Below the pieces are notes generated by a model that saw nothing but the letters and a program-made list of their open reading frames with translations, made no database searches and was not told where the DNA came from. A stretch of DNA of 6,211 bases from positions 1 through 6,211 of the forward strand of contig JBNKIW010000099.1 in the NCBI GenBank assembly GCA_050290865.1. The letters are read 5' to 3'. This document shows positions 5,717 to 6,211 of this stretch, one piece after another; position 1 is the stretch's first letter; each line of letters begins with the position of its first letter. This DNA is from JARRLC01 sp050290865 (GTDB lineage: Bacteria > Pseudomonadota > Alphaproteobacteria > Rhizobiales > Rhodomicrobiaceae). Position numbers and translations under genes: made by a program.

Positions 5717-5912
5717 GGCGCTCGTGTGGGTCGGCCGTGGTTCTTACACGCCGCAGGAACTGAGCGATGCAATTGCTACCGCGAAGGGCGGGCAGGTAAT
5801 GAACCGCACGGAGGACTACCTCCTGGAAATGCCGCTGCTTGCCGATTATCTGGAAGAAGGGCTCGACAAGCTCGGCCTCCCTATTGAGGAAGCCGAGGAC
5901 GAGGTTGTTTAG
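5691..5912 (+). pseudogene. DUF3775 protein, 5'-truncated
   Basis: The plus-strand frame ending in the TAG at 5910-5912 encodes the C-terminal half of a DUF3775 domain. It shows the family's LVALVWVGRG strand-turn (from about 5712), a Pro-x-Glu/Gln-Leu helix, and the hallmark end DYLLEMPLLADYLEEGLDKL followed by an acidic tail. Full proteins are about 120-135 residues; about 67 residues are left. The frame closes at a TAG at 5685-5687, with no ATG and only a TTG at 5691 without a ribosome site. The first codons (RSPVK) belong to the reverse of the neighbouring CrtC-like gene, so the gene has lost its start. DUF3775 proteins have no known function. The remaining part has no stop or frameshift, pointing to recent breakage. 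Confidence 0.78.
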
Positions 5913-6211
5913 AACCGGGCTTGTGCCGAACGGAGACCGGCAGGTCGCGAGCGCTTCCACATGGCGCTGCATCGTTTTCGGAGATTCGGCATTAAGTTCA
6001 CCGTAGAGGCGGGCGTTGAAGGCCGCCCAAGGTCAGAAGACGGTATTCGAGGCGTGACGCACGAGCAAGCAGCGTCAACACCGCCAGAGCGGTTGTTCAA
6101 GACCGTTTGACACCATCGGAGCGCGGTGCTCCATAGCACGAAATCGCTACCGCGATACCCCGCTGCGCGGGCGCAGCTGGCGTCTTCTGTCCAGCGTAAA
6201 ACAGGCATCGG
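5913..6211. other. Right edge with no supported gene
   Basis: Nothing convincing is visible on either strand after the DUF3775 stop. A minus-strand frame open through 5973-6032 contains FNARLYGELNAESPKTMQRH, which reads like protein but has no start, and in the 5577-5912 part it is just the reverse of the DUF3775 and CrtC-like remnants. A short hairpin (GGAGC, five-base loop, GCTCC at 6118-6132) has no T run. Confidence 0.45.

Noticed and set aside
5471..5887. Plus-strand frame of 138 codons
   Set aside because: It is antisense to the CrtC-like remnant and shifted against the DUF3775 frame; the product has no recognisable domain.
5909..6208. Minus-strand frame of 99 codons at the right edge
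   Set aside because: Its product is rich in Ser, Arg and Cys, with no ribosome site or family. Another frame on the same strand looks more protein-like yet also lacks a start.

Overview
The window is GC-rich with alphaproteobacterial, probably Rhizobiales (Bradyrhizobium-like), gene content. The evidence is the C-terminal piece of an alphaproteobacterial-type ATP-dependent helicase HrpB, a DUF3775 fragment, an LprI/DUF1311 protein and several small exported proteins with alanine-rich signal peptides. The assignment rests on protein pattern recognition only; no 16S or tRNA gene is present.

Left part (1-1575): three genes for exported proteins. A DUF4384-type protein on the minus strand runs off the left edge. 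A secreted four-cysteine protein of unknown function lies on the plus strand (689-1204). An LprI-like protein on the minus strand (1231-1575) converges on it with only 26 bases between the two stops. The 460 bases between the first two genes hold no gene I can defend, but they contain two inverted repeats.

Middle (1576-2593): a stretch without intact genes. Its one certain element is a plus-strand remnant of about 95 codons from the 3' end of hrpB (2129-2419). Just left of it lies a startless, coding-looking minus-strand frame.

Centre (2594-4150): the only large intact gene, a minus-strand DUF2235 alpha/beta hydrolase (518 aa). It keeps the apparent Ser-Asp-His triad and carries a hydrophobic, membrane-spanning insert between the Asp and the His. 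Its stop codon lies in a 10-bp perfect hairpin.

Right part (4151-6211): about 765 bases with at most one small reading frame and a good sigma70-like promoter. Next comes a minus-strand CrtC/AttH lipocalin-like gene without its 5' end, abutting a plus-strand DUF3775 gene without its 5' end. The two truncated genes meet head to head near 5700-5720, which marks a rearrangement breakpoint. The last 300 bases show no supported gene.

Overall this looks like accessory or island-edge DNA: a few intact orphan genes among truncated housekeeping-type genes. I see no operon, mobile element, CRISPR array or RNA gene, and no convincing new multi-gene system. The most notable signals are the double-truncation joint, the hrpB scar and the membrane-inserted DUF2235 hydrolase.
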